From Proteiniphilum sp. X52 (lineage in GTDB: Bacteria; Bacteroidota; Bacteroidia; Bacteroidales; Dysgonomonadaceae): a stretch of DNA of 64,000 bases. Location: assembly GCF_003712195.1 (NCBI RefSeq), contig NZ_RDSD01000014.1:47345-111344 (forward strand). The letters run 5' to 3'. Shown here in pieces: positions 17,201 through 26,205 of the stretch (position 1 is its first letter; the number at the start of each line of letters is the position of its first letter). The notes beneath the pieces were generated by a model. The model ran no database searches. It worked only from the letters and a program-made list of their open reading frames with translations, and was not told where the DNA came from. A program made the position numbers and the translations under genes.

Positions 17201-17395
17201 TATAATTTGCCCAAGCATTTCAGCAAGAGGCTTTCCTTGCAAAACCTGTATGTTTATGCAAACGGAACAGACCTGTTTACTCTGGTCAGCAATAAATACG
17301 AAGGCTTTGACCCCGAAAGGGACACCTTTACTGATGGATACGGGCATTACCCAATTCCTACAATTTACAGTCTGGGATTAAATATAAATTTTTAA
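14288..17395 (+). CDS. SusC/RagA-type TonB-dependent receptor
   Basis: This outer-membrane beta-barrel imports glycan or peptide fragments with its SusD partner, powered by TonB. It has 1035 residues with a signal peptide (to about residue 30). A CarboxypepD_reg-like domain follows (VSGTITDVKGELLAGVSVRI), then a TonB-box region (LEEIVVVGYG) and the plug with IRIRGYGTLNNTDPLILIDG. The 22-strand barrel ends in a C-terminal aromatic residue (LGLNINF). ATG 14288 is preferred over GTG 14282. The susD gene begins 12 bases downstream. No glycosidase, protease or regulator is adjacent, so the substrate cannot be guessed. Confidence 0.93.
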   Translation: MRQVFLSVTKGILSAFIWAFSVYMSAQTVTVSGTITDVKGELLAGVSVRIEGTGIGVVTDMDGRFILPDVHPEAVLEISYVGMETQTIPINGQTNINVVLEEDVETLEEIVVVGYGTMKKVNLTGSVSAIRYDKTLENRPITNASQALAGKIPGVWVSQNSGSPGSDGATIRIRGYGTLNNTDPLILIDGIEGQIAEINPNDIESITVLKDAASAAIYGSRAANGVILIETKKGTGEQKISLNYNGYVGVSQLGRRYNLISDSYEYMQMWNAANVSSGGEALFPDDVLEAFKTGNDPYKYPSTNYFDEVFRSAITTQHNLSAQLSSNLSTTYLSVNYLKQEGIVKNTNSNRYGITVNNNMKINDKIDIGTKLIYTRKISSQPYDGISRVIYMMANGHPFSTPYLEDGKTFGGTMALYQSGARAGQPIVDTRNPFPDLHNGENTYTNNFVKANFSATYKITGSLNLTAQYNGQYNNNTRDRYNELHYCYTDLDLNNQTKPLDFPSTINLYRGVSDNFYSTFFTNLNFNRQFNTTHEISGVLGFQTESLERKTTEAQKSDPPKKDGLHQVSAGTSNPIANGNKNLWRMLSYFGRVNYALLSKYLFEANLRADASSRFAKENRWGYFPSFSAAWRLSEEPFMKKWEIFDNLKLRASWGKLGNQNIGSSNNRDYFPYLTFITQDYGTSYNFGNQLAPGAAVTALVDQNITWETTTTTDIGIDMGFLDNRLTIESDFFVKNTSGIIVQLPIPRVMGGLSAPFENVGKMKNKGFEVIVGWNDRIPENDLSYNLGANLTYIKNRVTKFREGAPDQLYLIREGFSYKTLYGFIQEGVYQSDEESAIHMKNNGYIPVTGDLKYKDFNNDGRLDYQDKREIGNTIPKFVYGISGNLTWRNFDLNFLFSGIAGVTGYFQNAWTQPLGISGGTVTERWRDAWSEENPSPVTPRIVINDTWNRQESSFWTTNMSWFKLKNLQLGYNLPKHFSKRLSLQNLYVYANGTDLFTLVSNKYEGFDPERDTFTDGYGHYPIPTIYSLGLNINF

Positions 17396-17407
17396 CAATA
17401 AGATATT

Positions 17408-18940
17408 ATGGAACGAATATATAGATCCATTTTCCACCTTCCTCTGGTTTTGATCATAGCCGCTTGTAGTAATTACTTGGATATCTTGCCTGACGATCAG
17501 ATAACAGATCAAACATTTTGGCAAACAGAACAGGATGTCGAACTTGCCTTGAATGGAATATACAACACATTGAGAAATAATTTTGTATACGGATACGGCG
17601 GAGGATATGATGCATGTACGCCAAATGCTTACCAATGGGCTCATTGGGAAGGACAACAAATGCAGGTCGGAGCCGGACAAATATATTCCGGGTCAGGAGG
17701 TATTGTCAGTTCAAGATGGACATACTGTTATCAAGGCATTTACAGGGCAAACTACTTCCTGGAGAATATTGATAAAGTAACCTCTCTCACTGATGAACAG
17801 AACAGTGTGTATAAAGGTAAAGCATATTTTCTGAGGGCTGTCTTTTATGATTTGCTGGTAAAAACCTATGGTGGGGTTCCACTTGTGTTGAATACATTAA
17901 CACCGGACGAGGCGAAAAATCTGACCCGTGCCAGTGAAGTAGAAGTATGGAATCAAATTCATGAAGACTATAATGAGGCGATCAAAGTACTATCAAAGGA
18001 TGCTTCTACCGGACATATTACTTTGGGTGCAGCATTAGGCATGAAGATGAAAGCGTACCTCTATAATTCTCAATGGGAAGAAGTACTTGAATATTGTAAT
18101 AAAATTGAAGCGCTTGGGAAATATTCACTATTCCCTTCTTATTACGGATTATTTCAATTTGAAAATGAAGGGAACAGCGAGACAATTTTCAGTTTAAGCT
18201 TTATGGCCGGGCCTTACAGTCAAGGAAGTGTTTTCGACAGATATTGGCAACCTCAAAACCTGAAATATGGCATTGACGGATCGAATTCCGTTGCGCCGAT
18301 ACAAGATTTGGTGGATGCGTATGAAACCATTGACGGCACAGCGATTGATCCGGAGAATCCCTATGAAAACAGAGATCCGCGTTTAGATTTTACCATATTA
18401 AGACCCGGCGCATATTTTCAGGGACAACTCTATCCGGATGAAATTAAAAATCATACCGGCCAATTAGTAGGCTATGGAATTCGTAAATATACTATTGAAA
18501 CAATGGAAGTAAAAGGCAACGAATCGCCATTGGATTTTATGATCCTTCGCTACGGTGATGTGATTCTTTGCGAGGCTGAAGCACTTATAGAACTCAACCG
18601 AGACATTGACAGAGCCATTGATTTGATTAACCTGATCAGAAGAGGCAGGGAAGACGTAAAAATCACCGCTATCCCAAAAGGTTTGCACCAGAGTGAAACC
18701 CGGGAGATTGTGCGTAAGGAACGACGTGTTGAGCTTGCGCTTGAAGGTCAGTATTGGGACGACATAAAACGGTGGAATATCGGGCCGGAAATTTATCCGG
18801 TTGAAGTCAGGGGTGCGCTGGGGGAATTAATACAAATCAAATTCCCGAATGGATATGATATAGAAAAAGACAATTATTTACCGATCCCTGATAGTGAGAT
18901 TTCATTAAATCCCAATCTCGATCAAAACTACGGTTATTAA
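17408..18940 (+). CDS. SusD/RagB-type surface lipoprotein
   Basis: SusD-family lipoproteins cap the SusC barrel and bind the imported ligand. The 510 residues start with a lipoprotein signal (lipobox IIAAC, Cys at about residue 20) followed by SNYLDILPDDQITDQTFW, the usual SusD N-terminus. The tetratricopeptide-like core includes KGKAYFLRAVFYDLLVKTYGGVPLV. The C-terminal SusD domain ends with LPIPDSEISLNPNLDQNYGY, typical of the family. It forms an isolated pair with the SusC at 14288-17395. Confidence 0.93.
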   Translation: MERIYRSIFHLPLVLIIAACSNYLDILPDDQITDQTFWQTEQDVELALNGIYNTLRNNFVYGYGGGYDACTPNAYQWAHWEGQQMQVGAGQIYSGSGGIVSSRWTYCYQGIYRANYFLENIDKVTSLTDEQNSVYKGKAYFLRAVFYDLLVKTYGGVPLVLNTLTPDEAKNLTRASEVEVWNQIHEDYNEAIKVLSKDASTGHITLGAALGMKMKAYLYNSQWEEVLEYCNKIEALGKYSLFPSYYGLFQFENEGNSETIFSLSFMAGPYSQGSVFDRYWQPQNLKYGIDGSNSVAPIQDLVDAYETIDGTAIDPENPYENRDPRLDFTILRPGAYFQGQLYPDEIKNHTGQLVGYGIRKYTIETMEVKGNESPLDFMILRYGDVILCEAEALIELNRDIDRAIDLINLIRRGREDVKITAIPKGLHQSETREIVRKERRVELALEGQYWDDIKRWNIGPEIYPVEVRGALGELIQIKFPNGYDIEKDNYLPIPDSEISLNPNLDQNYGY

Positions 18941-18968
18941 AATGATGATTATATAGACAGGTGGGATC

Positions 18969-18999
18969 AAAAAAAGCGGCCGGATTGATGCCCGGCCGC
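18969..18999 (-). terminator. terminator of the DUF349 gene
   Basis: The perfect 8-bp GC-rich stem GCGGCCGG (18976-18983) and CCGGCCGC (18992-18999) is followed, reading leftward, by seven T. It lies 44 bases after the stop of the leftward DUF349 gene and may also block read-through from the rightward susD. Confidence 0.85.
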
Positions 19000-19042
19000 A
19001 TAACTTGTCCTATAACGGTTGTTCTATCAATGAGGCATGTTG

Positions 19043-21421
19043 TTACAATTCCTCTTCGATCGTTCTGATCTTCTTCTCTAATAAGACCAATTCCGATTTA
19101 AGCCTATCCACTTTCTGATTCATGTCATCCAGCAGATGATTTCCTTTTTTGGAGGAAACCGACAGGAATCCGATATTGTTTTCATAGGTCTGCAATTCAT
19201 TCTTTATCCGCTCATACTGACGTACCAGCTTTTCCCGTTCCCGGAAAAGCTGTCCTCTTGAATTATCCGATTTTGCCATATCGGAGATCGCGCTTTTATA
19301 CGCCTCCAGTTTTCTTTCCTCCTTGTCAATATTCAGCTTGTCGAACTGAGCTTCCGCAGCCTCATAGAACTCTTTATAAATACGGTCCTTCATCTTATAA
19401 GGGACATGACCGACCTCATGCCACTGCTCCATCAACTCGCGCAACTCAGTCAAAGCCTTTTCCTTTCCCACAGCAGTATCCAACTGGTTTATTTTCCCGA
19501 TGATCGCTCTTTTTTCTTCCAGATTCTTTTGTTCCTGTTCATGTTGCGACGAGGTATGCGATTTTTTCTGTTCAAAGAAGTAATCGCAAGCTGAGATAAA
19601 CCGTTTCCAGATACTGTCCACATATTTGTGCGGGACAATACCGATCGTTTTCCACTCTTTCTGGATATCAATCATTTCCCGTGTCGTATTTTTCCAGTCC
19701 TGACTCTCCTTAAGAGCTTCGGCACGTTCACAGAGAGCAATTTTTTTCTTGAGGTTCTCTTCCATCTCTCCACGAAGGGATTTGTAAAACTCGTTTTTAC
19801 TCCTGAAAAAGAAATCACAGGCTGCCCGGTAACGTTTATATATCTTTGTGTTCCATTTTCTCGGCACAAATCCTATCTGGCGCCATTGGGTTTGTATTTC
19901 AAGTACTTCTTTTACTTTGTTATTCCAGTCTTTGACCGATTTAAGCGCGCTGTAATCAATTGCCTCGAGCTTCTCGCAAAGGGCGGTCTTTAATTCCAAG
20001 TTTTCATTTTCTTTCTCCCTTAACTGCTCAAAATGAACCTGGTATTTTTTATTGATTTGAGTGGATGCCTCTTTGAATCGGGTCCATATCTCTTCCCTGT
20101 CTTTTCTGGAAACCGGGCCCACCTCTCTCCACTCCTGATGCAGGTTTTGCAGCTGATGGAAAGCCGAAACCACATCCGGTTCATCGTTGAGTCTCTCTGC
20201 CGCTTCACATAACTCAGTCTTGATTTCAAGATTTTTCTTGAAGTCATATTCCCTGAATTCATTATTGATCCGTACCAGATCATAGAATTTCTCCACATAC
20301 CGCTGATACGATTTCCATAACTCATTCACTCTTTCCTGAGGCACCAGTTTAATGACATTCCACTCCTGCTGAAGCAGTTTGAATTCCTGGTAGATCTTGT
20401 TGAAATCCTCTTGCCCCTGGGTTTCGGTCAACACTTTGACCTGTTCTATAATAGCCAGTTTTCTGGCTACGTTTTTCTCTTTCTCCGCCTCTTCTTTCGC
20501 GAGGATATCCGCCCTTTTTTCCTTTATTTTCCGGATTAACTCCTTTCCTTCAGTGTAAATTTCGGATTCTTTTCCTACGAAATCAATCTCTTCGCCGCCG
20601 TTTGAGAGGAACACTTGCTTCTGTGATTCGGTTTCGTTTCGCAAAGAACGATAGAATTGATTTTTATACTCATCCACCTCTTTGCGTTTGGGACTTTCAG
20701 CGTTCAACAGTTCACGCAAGTTACGCACAATCTCTTCGATGGGGAGCAAGGCAACGGAAGAATCATCCGCAAGGGAATCTTCATCAGTATCCTCTTCCTC
20801 GTCATCTTCCGTATCTGTTAGCCCATTACCATCGTCCAGATCATAATCAATGGTAGAATGTTCCTCTTCGGCCTCTATCGGCTCCGGTTCTTGTGTAGTT
20901 TTCCCTCGACTCTCTTTTTCTTCCACCATAGTCCCTTCTGGACTCTCATCCGCAGTCGTATTTTCTTCAGGAATGGTTTCTTCAGGAACAACTTCCCCTG
21001 ATACAACTTCCTCAAGTGCTACTTCCCCGGGCATTACTTCCTCGGGAACAACTTTTTCCGGAACTACTTCACAGGGCACTACTTCTTCAGGAAATACTTC
21101 TTCATGCACCACTTCCTCAGGAAATACTTCGCCAGGAACAGCGTCCTCGTCGATCGCTTGTTCCATATTGTCGATCGCTTGCTCCATATTCTTTGGCAAC
21201 TCTTCCCCGGCGACCTCTTCCAAAGCAATATCTTCCTCAGAAGCAGTTTCTCCCGTACCCGGCAGATCTTTTTTCTCGGCATCCTCCCCTACAGCAGGAG
21301 TCTCATTTTGAGGGATCTCTACCGCTGAATCCTTTTCCGGAAGTTCAGACTGCAAGTCTTCACTATTTTGTTCTTTGTTAACAGGTAATTTATCGTTGTC
21401 AAGATTGTTTTTCGTATTCAT
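19043..21421 (-). CDS. large acidic DUF349-repeat protein
   Basis: The 792 residues fall into an acidic, low-complexity N-terminus (1-215) and a long helical part with at least five DUF349 repeats. These repeats are marked by LQQEWNVIKLVP, LHQEWREVGPVSRKDREE, QTQWRQIGFVPRKW, QKEWKTIGIVPHKY and MEQWHEVGHVPYKMKDRIY. A terminal coiled coil ends IRTIEEEL. DUF349 proteins are widespread in Bacteroidetes and Actinobacteria and have no established activity. No signal peptide is present, so it is probably cytoplasmic. Residues 95-153 are built from degenerate five-residue units such as PEEVV and PGEVV, a sign of recent repeat expansion. It is a single-gene unit with its own terminator. Confidence 0.8.
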   Translation of the reverse strand: MNTKNNLDNDKLPVNKEQNSEDLQSELPEKDSAVEIPQNETPAVGEDAEKKDLPGTGETASEEDIALEEVAGEELPKNMEQAIDNMEQAIDEDAVPGEVFPEEVVHEEVFPEEVVPCEVVPEKVVPEEVMPGEVALEEVVSGEVVPEETIPEENTTADESPEGTMVEEKESRGKTTQEPEPIEAEEEHSTIDYDLDDGNGLTDTEDDEEEDTDEDSLADDSSVALLPIEEIVRNLRELLNAESPKRKEVDEYKNQFYRSLRNETESQKQVFLSNGGEEIDFVGKESEIYTEGKELIRKIKEKRADILAKEEAEKEKNVARKLAIIEQVKVLTETQGQEDFNKIYQEFKLLQQEWNVIKLVPQERVNELWKSYQRYVEKFYDLVRINNEFREYDFKKNLEIKTELCEAAERLNDEPDVVSAFHQLQNLHQEWREVGPVSRKDREEIWTRFKEASTQINKKYQVHFEQLREKENENLELKTALCEKLEAIDYSALKSVKDWNNKVKEVLEIQTQWRQIGFVPRKWNTKIYKRYRAACDFFFRSKNEFYKSLRGEMEENLKKKIALCERAEALKESQDWKNTTREMIDIQKEWKTIGIVPHKYVDSIWKRFISACDYFFEQKKSHTSSQHEQEQKNLEEKRAIIGKINQLDTAVGKEKALTELRELMEQWHEVGHVPYKMKDRIYKEFYEAAEAQFDKLNIDKEERKLEAYKSAISDMAKSDNSRGQLFREREKLVRQYERIKNELQTYENNIGFLSVSSKKGNHLLDDMNQKVDRLKSELVLLEKKIRTIEEEL
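20963..21139 (-). repeat. coding minisatellite (PEEVV-type units)
   Basis: About a dozen near-identical 15-base units encode five-residue repeats such as PEEVV, PGEVF and PEKVV inside the DUF349 gene. Just upstream, NMEQAID is also duplicated in tandem. Unit number is likely to vary between strains. Confidence 0.8.
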
Positions 21422-21520
21422 CAGTAGTCCCTTCGTTTAAATCCGGCTTTAAAAGCCTATATGTTGCATTTCAATTTTGTTCTTTTTAAAACAAGATAGC
21501 AGTTTTTATCATTCGCATCC

Positions 21521-21528
21521 CAAAAGTA
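21521..21528 (-). promoter_or_regulatory. -7 box upstream of the DUF349 gene
   Basis: Read leftward, TACTTTTG is an exact TAnnTTTG match about 100 bases before the ATG. No TTG was found at the standard spacing. Confidence 0.4.
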
Positions 21529-21555
21529 ATACAAATTAACGCAATATTTTTGTGA

Positions 21556-21667
21556 TTTCATACGATTAGTTCATTTTTTTATATCAAGGTGTATGGAACT
21601 CACAATAATAATCTCCCGGCCTGGGAAATCTTCCTCTGCTCGTTTCATACGATTAGTTCATTTTTTT
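21556..21667. repeat. perfect 25-bp direct repeat pair
   Basis: A 25-base sequence starting TTTCATACGATTAGTTCA and ending in seven T occurs identically at 21556-21580 and 21643-21667, with starts 87 bases apart. It lies in the 408-base gap between the DUF349 gene and der. The rest of that gap is pyrimidine-rich filler (21668-21829). Confidence 0.85.
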
Positions 21668-21829
21668 CTGCAGAATCAAGAACCAAGAGTCGGCAACCAA
21701 GACTTTATACACTAAAAACTATATTTTCACTATTTTCTCTCCCATTCTGTCCATTCTACCCATTCTTCACTTTCTTCACATTCTCTCAGTCTGCCAGTCA
21801 TATACCACCTATCCTCCTTCCAACCTTTA

Positions 21830-23143
21830 TCATTTCTCCCGGAAAAAGATATTAATCGGGGTTCCCGAAAAATTCCAGTTTTCCCGCATTCTGTTTTCCA
21901 CAAATCGTTTATATGGTTCTTTGACCCATTGGGGCAGATTGCAGAAGAATACAAATGATGGAACTTGTGTATTGGGCAGTTGGGTGATATACTTTACCTT
22001 TATAAACTTTCCCTTGTTAGAGGGAGGCGGTGTCCTCTCAATAATGGGCAACATCACCTCATTCAGCTTACTGGTGGGTACTTTGCGCTTTTTATTCTGG
22101 TATACTTCTTTCGCGGTATCCATCACCTTGAGGATTCGCTGTTTGGTAAGTGCGGAACCGAAGATTATCGGAAAATCGGTAAACGGCGCCAGACGTTCAC
22201 GGATGGCATTCTCGAAAGTCTTGATCACAATGTTGTCCTTCTCTTCCACCGTGTCCCACTTATTGACAAAAACGACCAATCCTTTCCGGTTTTTCTGAAT
22301 GAGAGAAAAGATATTCAGATCCTGGCCTTCAATACCACGAGTAGCATCGAGCATCAGGATGCATACATCCGCACTTTCGATAACACGGATGGAACGGATG
22401 ACAGAGAAGTATTCCAGATCTTCCGTTACCTTTCCTTTTTTACGAATCCCAGCCGTATCGATCAGATAAAAATCCATACCGAATTTATTGTAACGCATAT
22501 GGATCGAGTCGCGCGTAGTGCCGGCGATATCGGTTACGATGCTCCTGTCTTCCCCGATCAGCGCATTGATAATAGAAGATTTTCCGACATTAGGACGACC
22601 TACCACGGCAAATTTGGGAATATCATCCAATTCCTCCTCAGTATTGTCTTTGGAGAACAATGTGAGGATATGGTCCAGCAGATCGCCGGTTCCCGAACCA
22701 TTAATAGACGAAATACTGAACGGGTCGCCCAATCCAAGGGAATAAAATTCTGCAGACTGGTGTCCCAGCTCGAAATTATCCGATTTATTGGCTACCACTA
22801 CCACAGGTTTACCCGATCTACGCAGCATCTGTGCCACACCTTCATCGAGATCGGTCAAGCCATGCATCACATCCACTACAAAGAGAATCACATCCGCTTC
22901 TTCTATGGCTATCCGTACCTGTTTATTGATCTCATCTTCCATCACATCATCGGAATTCACAACCCATCCGCCGGTATCCACCAGCGAAAATTCGCGGCCG
23001 CCCCAGATCACTTTTCCGTACTGACGGTCACGCGTGGTACCGGCAGTCTCCGTGACAATAGCCTGACGGCTTTGTGTCAACCGGTTGAAGAGTGTGGATT
23101 TTCCCACATTAGGACGTCCTACTATCGCTACTAAATTTTGCAT
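21830..23143 (-). CDS. der: ribosome biogenesis GTPase Der (EngA)
   Basis: Der is an essential double-GTPase needed for 50S subunit maturation. The 437 residues contain two complete G domains. The first has [14 protein letters not shown] at residues 9-22, then DTGGW and NKSD. The second begins [18 protein letters not shown] near 177, followed by DTAGIRKKG and NKWD. A C-terminal KH-like domain follows (about 350-437). A longer in-frame start exists at 23188, but those 15 extra residues are encoded by simple-sequence filler. ATG 23143 gives the conserved [14 protein letters not shown]. It is downstream of era in the same direction. Confidence 0.96.
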   Translation of the reverse strand: MQNLVAIVGRPNVGKSTLFNRLTQSRQAIVTETAGTTRDRQYGKVIWGGREFSLVDTGGWVVNSDDVMEDEINKQVRIAIEEADVILFVVDVMHGLTDLDEGVAQMLRRSGKPVVVVANKSDNFELGHQSAEFYSLGLGDPFSISSINGSGTGDLLDHILTLFSKDNTEEELDDIPKFAVVGRPNVGKSSIINALIGEDRSIVTDIAGTTRDSIHMRYNKFGMDFYLIDTAGIRKKGKVTEDLEYFSVIRSIRVIESADVCILMLDATRGIEGQDLNIFSLIQKNRKGLVVFVNKWDTVEEKDNIVIKTFENAIRERLAPFTDFPIIFGSALTKQRILKVMDTAKEVYQNKKRKVPTSKLNEVMLPIIERTPPPSNKGKFIKVKYITQLPNTQVPSFVFFCNLPQWVKEPYKRFVENRMRENWNFSGTPINIFFREK

Positions 23144-23238
23144 ATTTTTTATAGAATCAAAAGCCAAGAGCCAAGAATCAAGAGCCAAGAAGCAATAATC
23201 AAGAATAATTAGTAATTGGTAATTGGTAATTATTCATA

Positions 23239-24132
23239 TTAATCCAGCCGATACCCGAAAGTTTTCAACAGATTATCCCGGTTCCGCCAATCTTTTTCCA
23301 CTTTCACATAAAGTTGCAGAAAGACCTTTTTCTCAAAAAAGCGCTCGATATCTTTTCGTGCCATGGTGCCCAGTTTTTTCAATGATTCGCCTTTATGGCC
23401 GATTACAATCCCTTTTTGTGAATCACGTTCCACCAAAATAATCGCCCTGATCCGGATTATATCATTTTCGTCCTTGAATTCCTCCACAACCACTTCAATG
23501 GAATAAGGCACCTCTTTCTGATAGATAATTAACGCCTTCTCCCTGACAATTTCAGTGACAAAAAAACGGGCGGGCTTGTCGGTAAGCGCATCCTTTTCGA
23601 AATAGGGAGGTGATTCCGGCAAAAGCTCAAGAATACGCTTCTGTACCACATCGACACTAAAATTATTCAATGCCGAGATGGGATATATCTCTGCCTGAGG
23701 TAACAATTCCTGCCATTGTGCTACCATTTTCTCCAATTGTTCCTGATGAGTCTGATCTATTTTATTGATCAATAGCAGGATGGGGATATTCAATCGTCGC
23801 ACCTTACCCAGAAACTCGTCATTTTTATCGATCTTCTCCACCACATCTGTCACATAGAGCAACACATCGGCATCCTCCAGCGCCGATAAAGAGAAGTTTA
23901 ACATTGATTCCTGCAACTTGTAATTGGGACGCAGAACCCCCGGCGTGTCGGAATAGACCACCTGGTACTCAGGCTTGTTCACTATACCGATAATACGGTG
24001 ACGGGTGGTCTGTGACTTTGCTGTGATAATGGAGATCTTTTCTCCTACCAGCCGGTTCATCAATGTGGATTTACCGACATTGGGATTACCCACGATATTG
24101 ACAAAACCGGAACGATGTTTATTCTGCGACAT
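23239..24132 (-). CDS. era: GTPase Era
   Basis: Era binds the 3' end of 16S rRNA and couples 30S maturation to growth. The 297 residues include [14 protein letters not shown] near residue 15, DTPGVLRPNYKLQ as switch II, NKID, and the C-terminal KH RNA-binding domain with IVIGHKGESLKKLG (about 240). Length and order match the family. It is separated from der by 95 bases of filler and from fabH by about 120 bases that carry its probable -7 box. Confidence 0.96.
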   Translation of the reverse strand: MSQNKHRSGFVNIVGNPNVGKSTLMNRLVGEKISIITAKSQTTRHRIIGIVNKPEYQVVYSDTPGVLRPNYKLQESMLNFSLSALEDADVLLYVTDVVEKIDKNDEFLGKVRRLNIPILLLINKIDQTHQEQLEKMVAQWQELLPQAEIYPISALNNFSVDVVQKRILELLPESPPYFEKDALTDKPARFFVTEIVREKALIIYQKEVPYSIEVVVEEFKDENDIIRIRAIILVERDSQKGIVIGHKGESLKKLGTMARKDIERFFEKKVFLQLYVKVEKDWRNRDNLLKTFGYRLD

Positions 24133-24152
24133 ATTTACGACTCTTAATAGGA

Positions 24153-24160
24153 CAAAGATA
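24153..24160 (-). promoter_or_regulatory. -7 box upstream of era
   Basis: Read leftward, TATCTTTG exactly matches TAnnTTTG 20 bases before the era ATG. No -33 element is recognisable. Confidence 0.4.
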
Positions 24161-24255
24161 ACATCTAGCGAACGATTTTACCTTATTGTAACCCAATAAA
24201 GATAAAAAACGCACCGGTCCCGACGCGTTTCACTCATTCCCACCTTTCCACTCTT

Positions 24256-25275
24256 TCACTTTTTCACCTTTCCACCTTCTTTCCCATCGTACCCCCACTT
24301 CAGGTAAACACTTCCCCAGGAGAAACCGGCCCCAAAAGCGACCAGGATCACATTATCCCCTTTTTTCAGTTTAGGTTCCCACTCCCATAAACAAAGCGGG
24401 ATAGTACCGGCACTGGTATTTCCGTAACGACCTATATTGATCATCACTTTTTCGCGGGGTAATCCGCTACGGTCTATGGTAGCATCAATGATACGCATAT
24501 TGGCCTGATGGGGAACCAACCAATCCACATCGTCGGCAGTGAGGTTGTTACGCCGCATAATATTCAATGAAACTTCCGCCATACGTGAAACGGCATGCTT
24601 AAAGACCACTTTCCCATCCTGATATACGGTGTGCTGACCATTCTCCACCGTTTCATGCGTGGCGGGGAATTTACTCCCCCCGGCTTTCATTTGCAACGGA
24701 TGGTACCCCACTCCATCCGAATGGAGTTCCGCATCCATGATCCCGACATTCTCCACGGTAGGCTCAATCATCACCGCCCCGGCCGCGTCACCGAAAAGGG
24801 GGCAGGTAGTCCGGTCTTTATAATTAGTGATGGATGACATCTTATCACCCGCCAACAGAATTATCTTTTTATACTTGCCTGTTTGGATCAGACCGTTGCA
24901 AATCTCCAGTCCGTAAACAAATCCGGAACAAGCCACCTCCATATCGAAACAGAAGGCGTTTTTGATACCGTTCTGCTCAGCCACGATAGAGGCGGCCGAA
25001 GGGAAGATATGGTCGGGAGTGGAAGTGGCGAAAATTACCGCATCGACCTCTTCGGGAGCCGTATCCGTTTTCACCAGCAGCTCTTTTACGGCCGCCGCGC
25101 CCAATACCGAAATACCCTGCTGTTCACCCTTTAAGATTCGTCGTTCTTTAATTCCCACTCTGGTCATGATCCATTCATCGGAGGTGTCGACCATGGTAGA
25201 AAGTTCTTCGTTGGTGAGGATATAATCGGGTACTCTGGCAGAGATTCCGGTGATTACGGCGTTTAATTGTCTCAT
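24256..25275 (-). CDS. fabH: beta-ketoacyl-ACP synthase III
   Basis: FabH condenses acetyl-CoA or branched acyl-CoA with malonyl-ACP to start fatty-acid synthesis. The 339 residues carry the catalytic triad: Cys116 in [11 protein letters not shown], His256 in VPHQANMRI and Asn286 in [14 protein letters not shown] 25275 gives the standard start [10 protein letters not shown]; an upstream in-frame start at 25314 is unlikely. The last residues (KEGGKVKK) are encoded by pyrimidine-rich DNA that continues as filler after the stop. The cluster yceD-rpmF-fabH is conserved widely, although plsX is missing here. Confidence 0.96.
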   Translation of the reverse strand: MRQLNAVITGISARVPDYILTNEELSTMVDTSDEWIMTRVGIKERRILKGEQQGISVLGAAAVKELLVKTDTAPEEVDAVIFATSTPDHIFPSAASIVAEQNGIKNAFCFDMEVACSGFVYGLEICNGLIQTGKYKKIILLAGDKMSSITNYKDRTTCPLFGDAAGAVMIEPTVENVGIMDAELHSDGVGYHPLQMKAGGSKFPATHETVENGQHTVYQDGKVVFKHAVSRMAEVSLNIMRRNNLTADDVDWLVPHQANMRIIDATIDRSGLPREKVMINIGRYGNTSAGTIPLCLWEWEPKLKKGDNVILVAFGAGFSWGSVYLKWGYDGKEGGKVKK

Positions 25276-25358
25276 CGTCGTAAAATAATTACTGCGAAAA
25301 GACCCTGAAAGCAATTGTGACGTTTCAGGGTCTACTATTTCTGTAAACTAAGGAATAA

Positions 25359-25544
25359 TTATGCCGTTACGTCTTTTTCGATAGCCAATTTACCTCTGTA
25401 ATAACCACATTCGCCGCATACGGTGTGATAAATGTGCCAGGCGCCACAGTTGGGGCAGATTGCCATAGTAGGCAATTTGGCATGATCGTGCGCTCTCCTT
25501 TTACCTTGTCTCGCGGAAGACTGTCTTCTTTTTGGATGTGCCAT
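25359..25544 (-). CDS. rpmF: 50S ribosomal protein L32
   Basis: The 61-residue large-subunit protein starts MAHPKRRQSSARQGKRRAH. It has the zinc-ribbon cysteines in CPNCGAW and CGECGYY, so it is the zinc-binding (C+) form. It lies 31 bases after the yceD stop codon and 83 bases before the fabH start codon in the same direction. Confidence 0.97.
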   Translation of the reverse strand: MAHPKRRQSSARQGKRRAHDHAKLPTMAICPNCGAWHIYHTVCGECGYYRGKLAIEKDVTA

Positions 25545-25575
25545 TTCTATATTTTGTTTTTAATTGTTTATATAC

Positions 25576-26151
25576 TCAACTTTCTTCCAGATTCAATCCT
25601 TTGAGCGCATCCCAACGGGGATCGTTGTCCTGCGACTCATCATCAGAGAAATCATCATCCGGAATCTCGCCGTCATCATCATCGGCATCGTCTGTACTGA
25701 CCGCCCGATGTTTACGTAATTTGGAGGATACCGCCCTGTTACACTCTCCTGTCGGATGCACATGTTTTATTGGGATGGTCAGGGCAATAAATTCATACAG
25801 GAACCAGGCGATATTGATCTCTCCTTCTTCTTCGGGGATGATCACTATTTCATCGCTTTCCTCGGAATATTCCTTACCGAACTTTACGATCAACCGGCTC
25901 TGCGTATCCACGTCTAAATTCATATCATCCAGACACCGTGTGCAAGGCACCTGAATTATTCCTTTAAGATCGAAATTAAATTCGAAAGTGGATGACGTTT
26001 TCCGCACTTTCACCGTCACCTTCACATTACCTTTCCGCACTTCGTCGCCATCTATAGCGTCGAAGAATTTCCTATCCAGGTCATACTCAAAGGTATGCAC
26101 TCCTTCGGATAGATTTTTCAGGGAAATATTGTACAAACTGAATTTTGCCAC
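25576..26151 (-). CDS. yceD: YceD/DUF177 family protein
   Basis: The 191-residue protein has the DUF177 fold, with the characteristic CTRCLDDM cysteine motif (about residue 70) and an acidic C-terminal tail (DDADDDDGEIPDDDFSDD). DUF177 proteins are linked to 23S rRNA accumulation in bacteria and plants and almost always precede rpmF, as here. The C-terminal cysteines seen in some homologues are reduced. Location is cytoplasmic. It is the first gene of the yceD-rpmF-fabH unit. Confidence 0.88.
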   Translation of the reverse strand: MAKFSLYNISLKNLSEGVHTFEYDLDRKFFDAIDGDEVRKGNVKVTVKVRKTSSTFEFNFDLKGIIQVPCTRCLDDMNLDVDTQSRLIVKFGKEYSEESDEIVIIPEEEGEINIAWFLYEFIALTIPIKHVHPTGECNRAVSSKLRKHRAVSTDDADDDDGEIPDDDFSDDESQDNDPRWDALKGLNLEES

Positions 26152-26170
26152 GTTTTTTCCTCAAAATAAA

Positions 26171-26205
26171 GCGGTGCAAAGATAGTAATTTTTTCTTTAC
26201 ACCGC
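26171..26205 (-). promoter_or_regulatory. yceD promoter region with 12-bp inverted repeat
   Basis: Read leftward, TATCTTTG (26184-26177) matches the -7 consensus about 26 bases before the yceD ATG. The box is embedded in an inverted repeat: GCGGTGCAAAGA (26171-26182) against TCTTTACACCGC (26194-26205), one mismatch, 11-base spacer. The repeat could be a regulator site or a leader hairpin. The remaining gap to 26418 is filler made of words such as CTTGGTTCTTGG. Confidence 0.45.

Noticed and set aside
20850..21311. Rightward Ser/Thr-rich frame opposite the DUF349 repeats
   Set aside because: It is an antisense shadow of the PEEVV-type minisatellite. The leftward frame is continuous with DUF349 domains.
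23144..23188. N-terminal extension of Der
   Set aside because: The 15 extra residues come from simple-sequence filler and precede the invariant MQNLVAIVG start.
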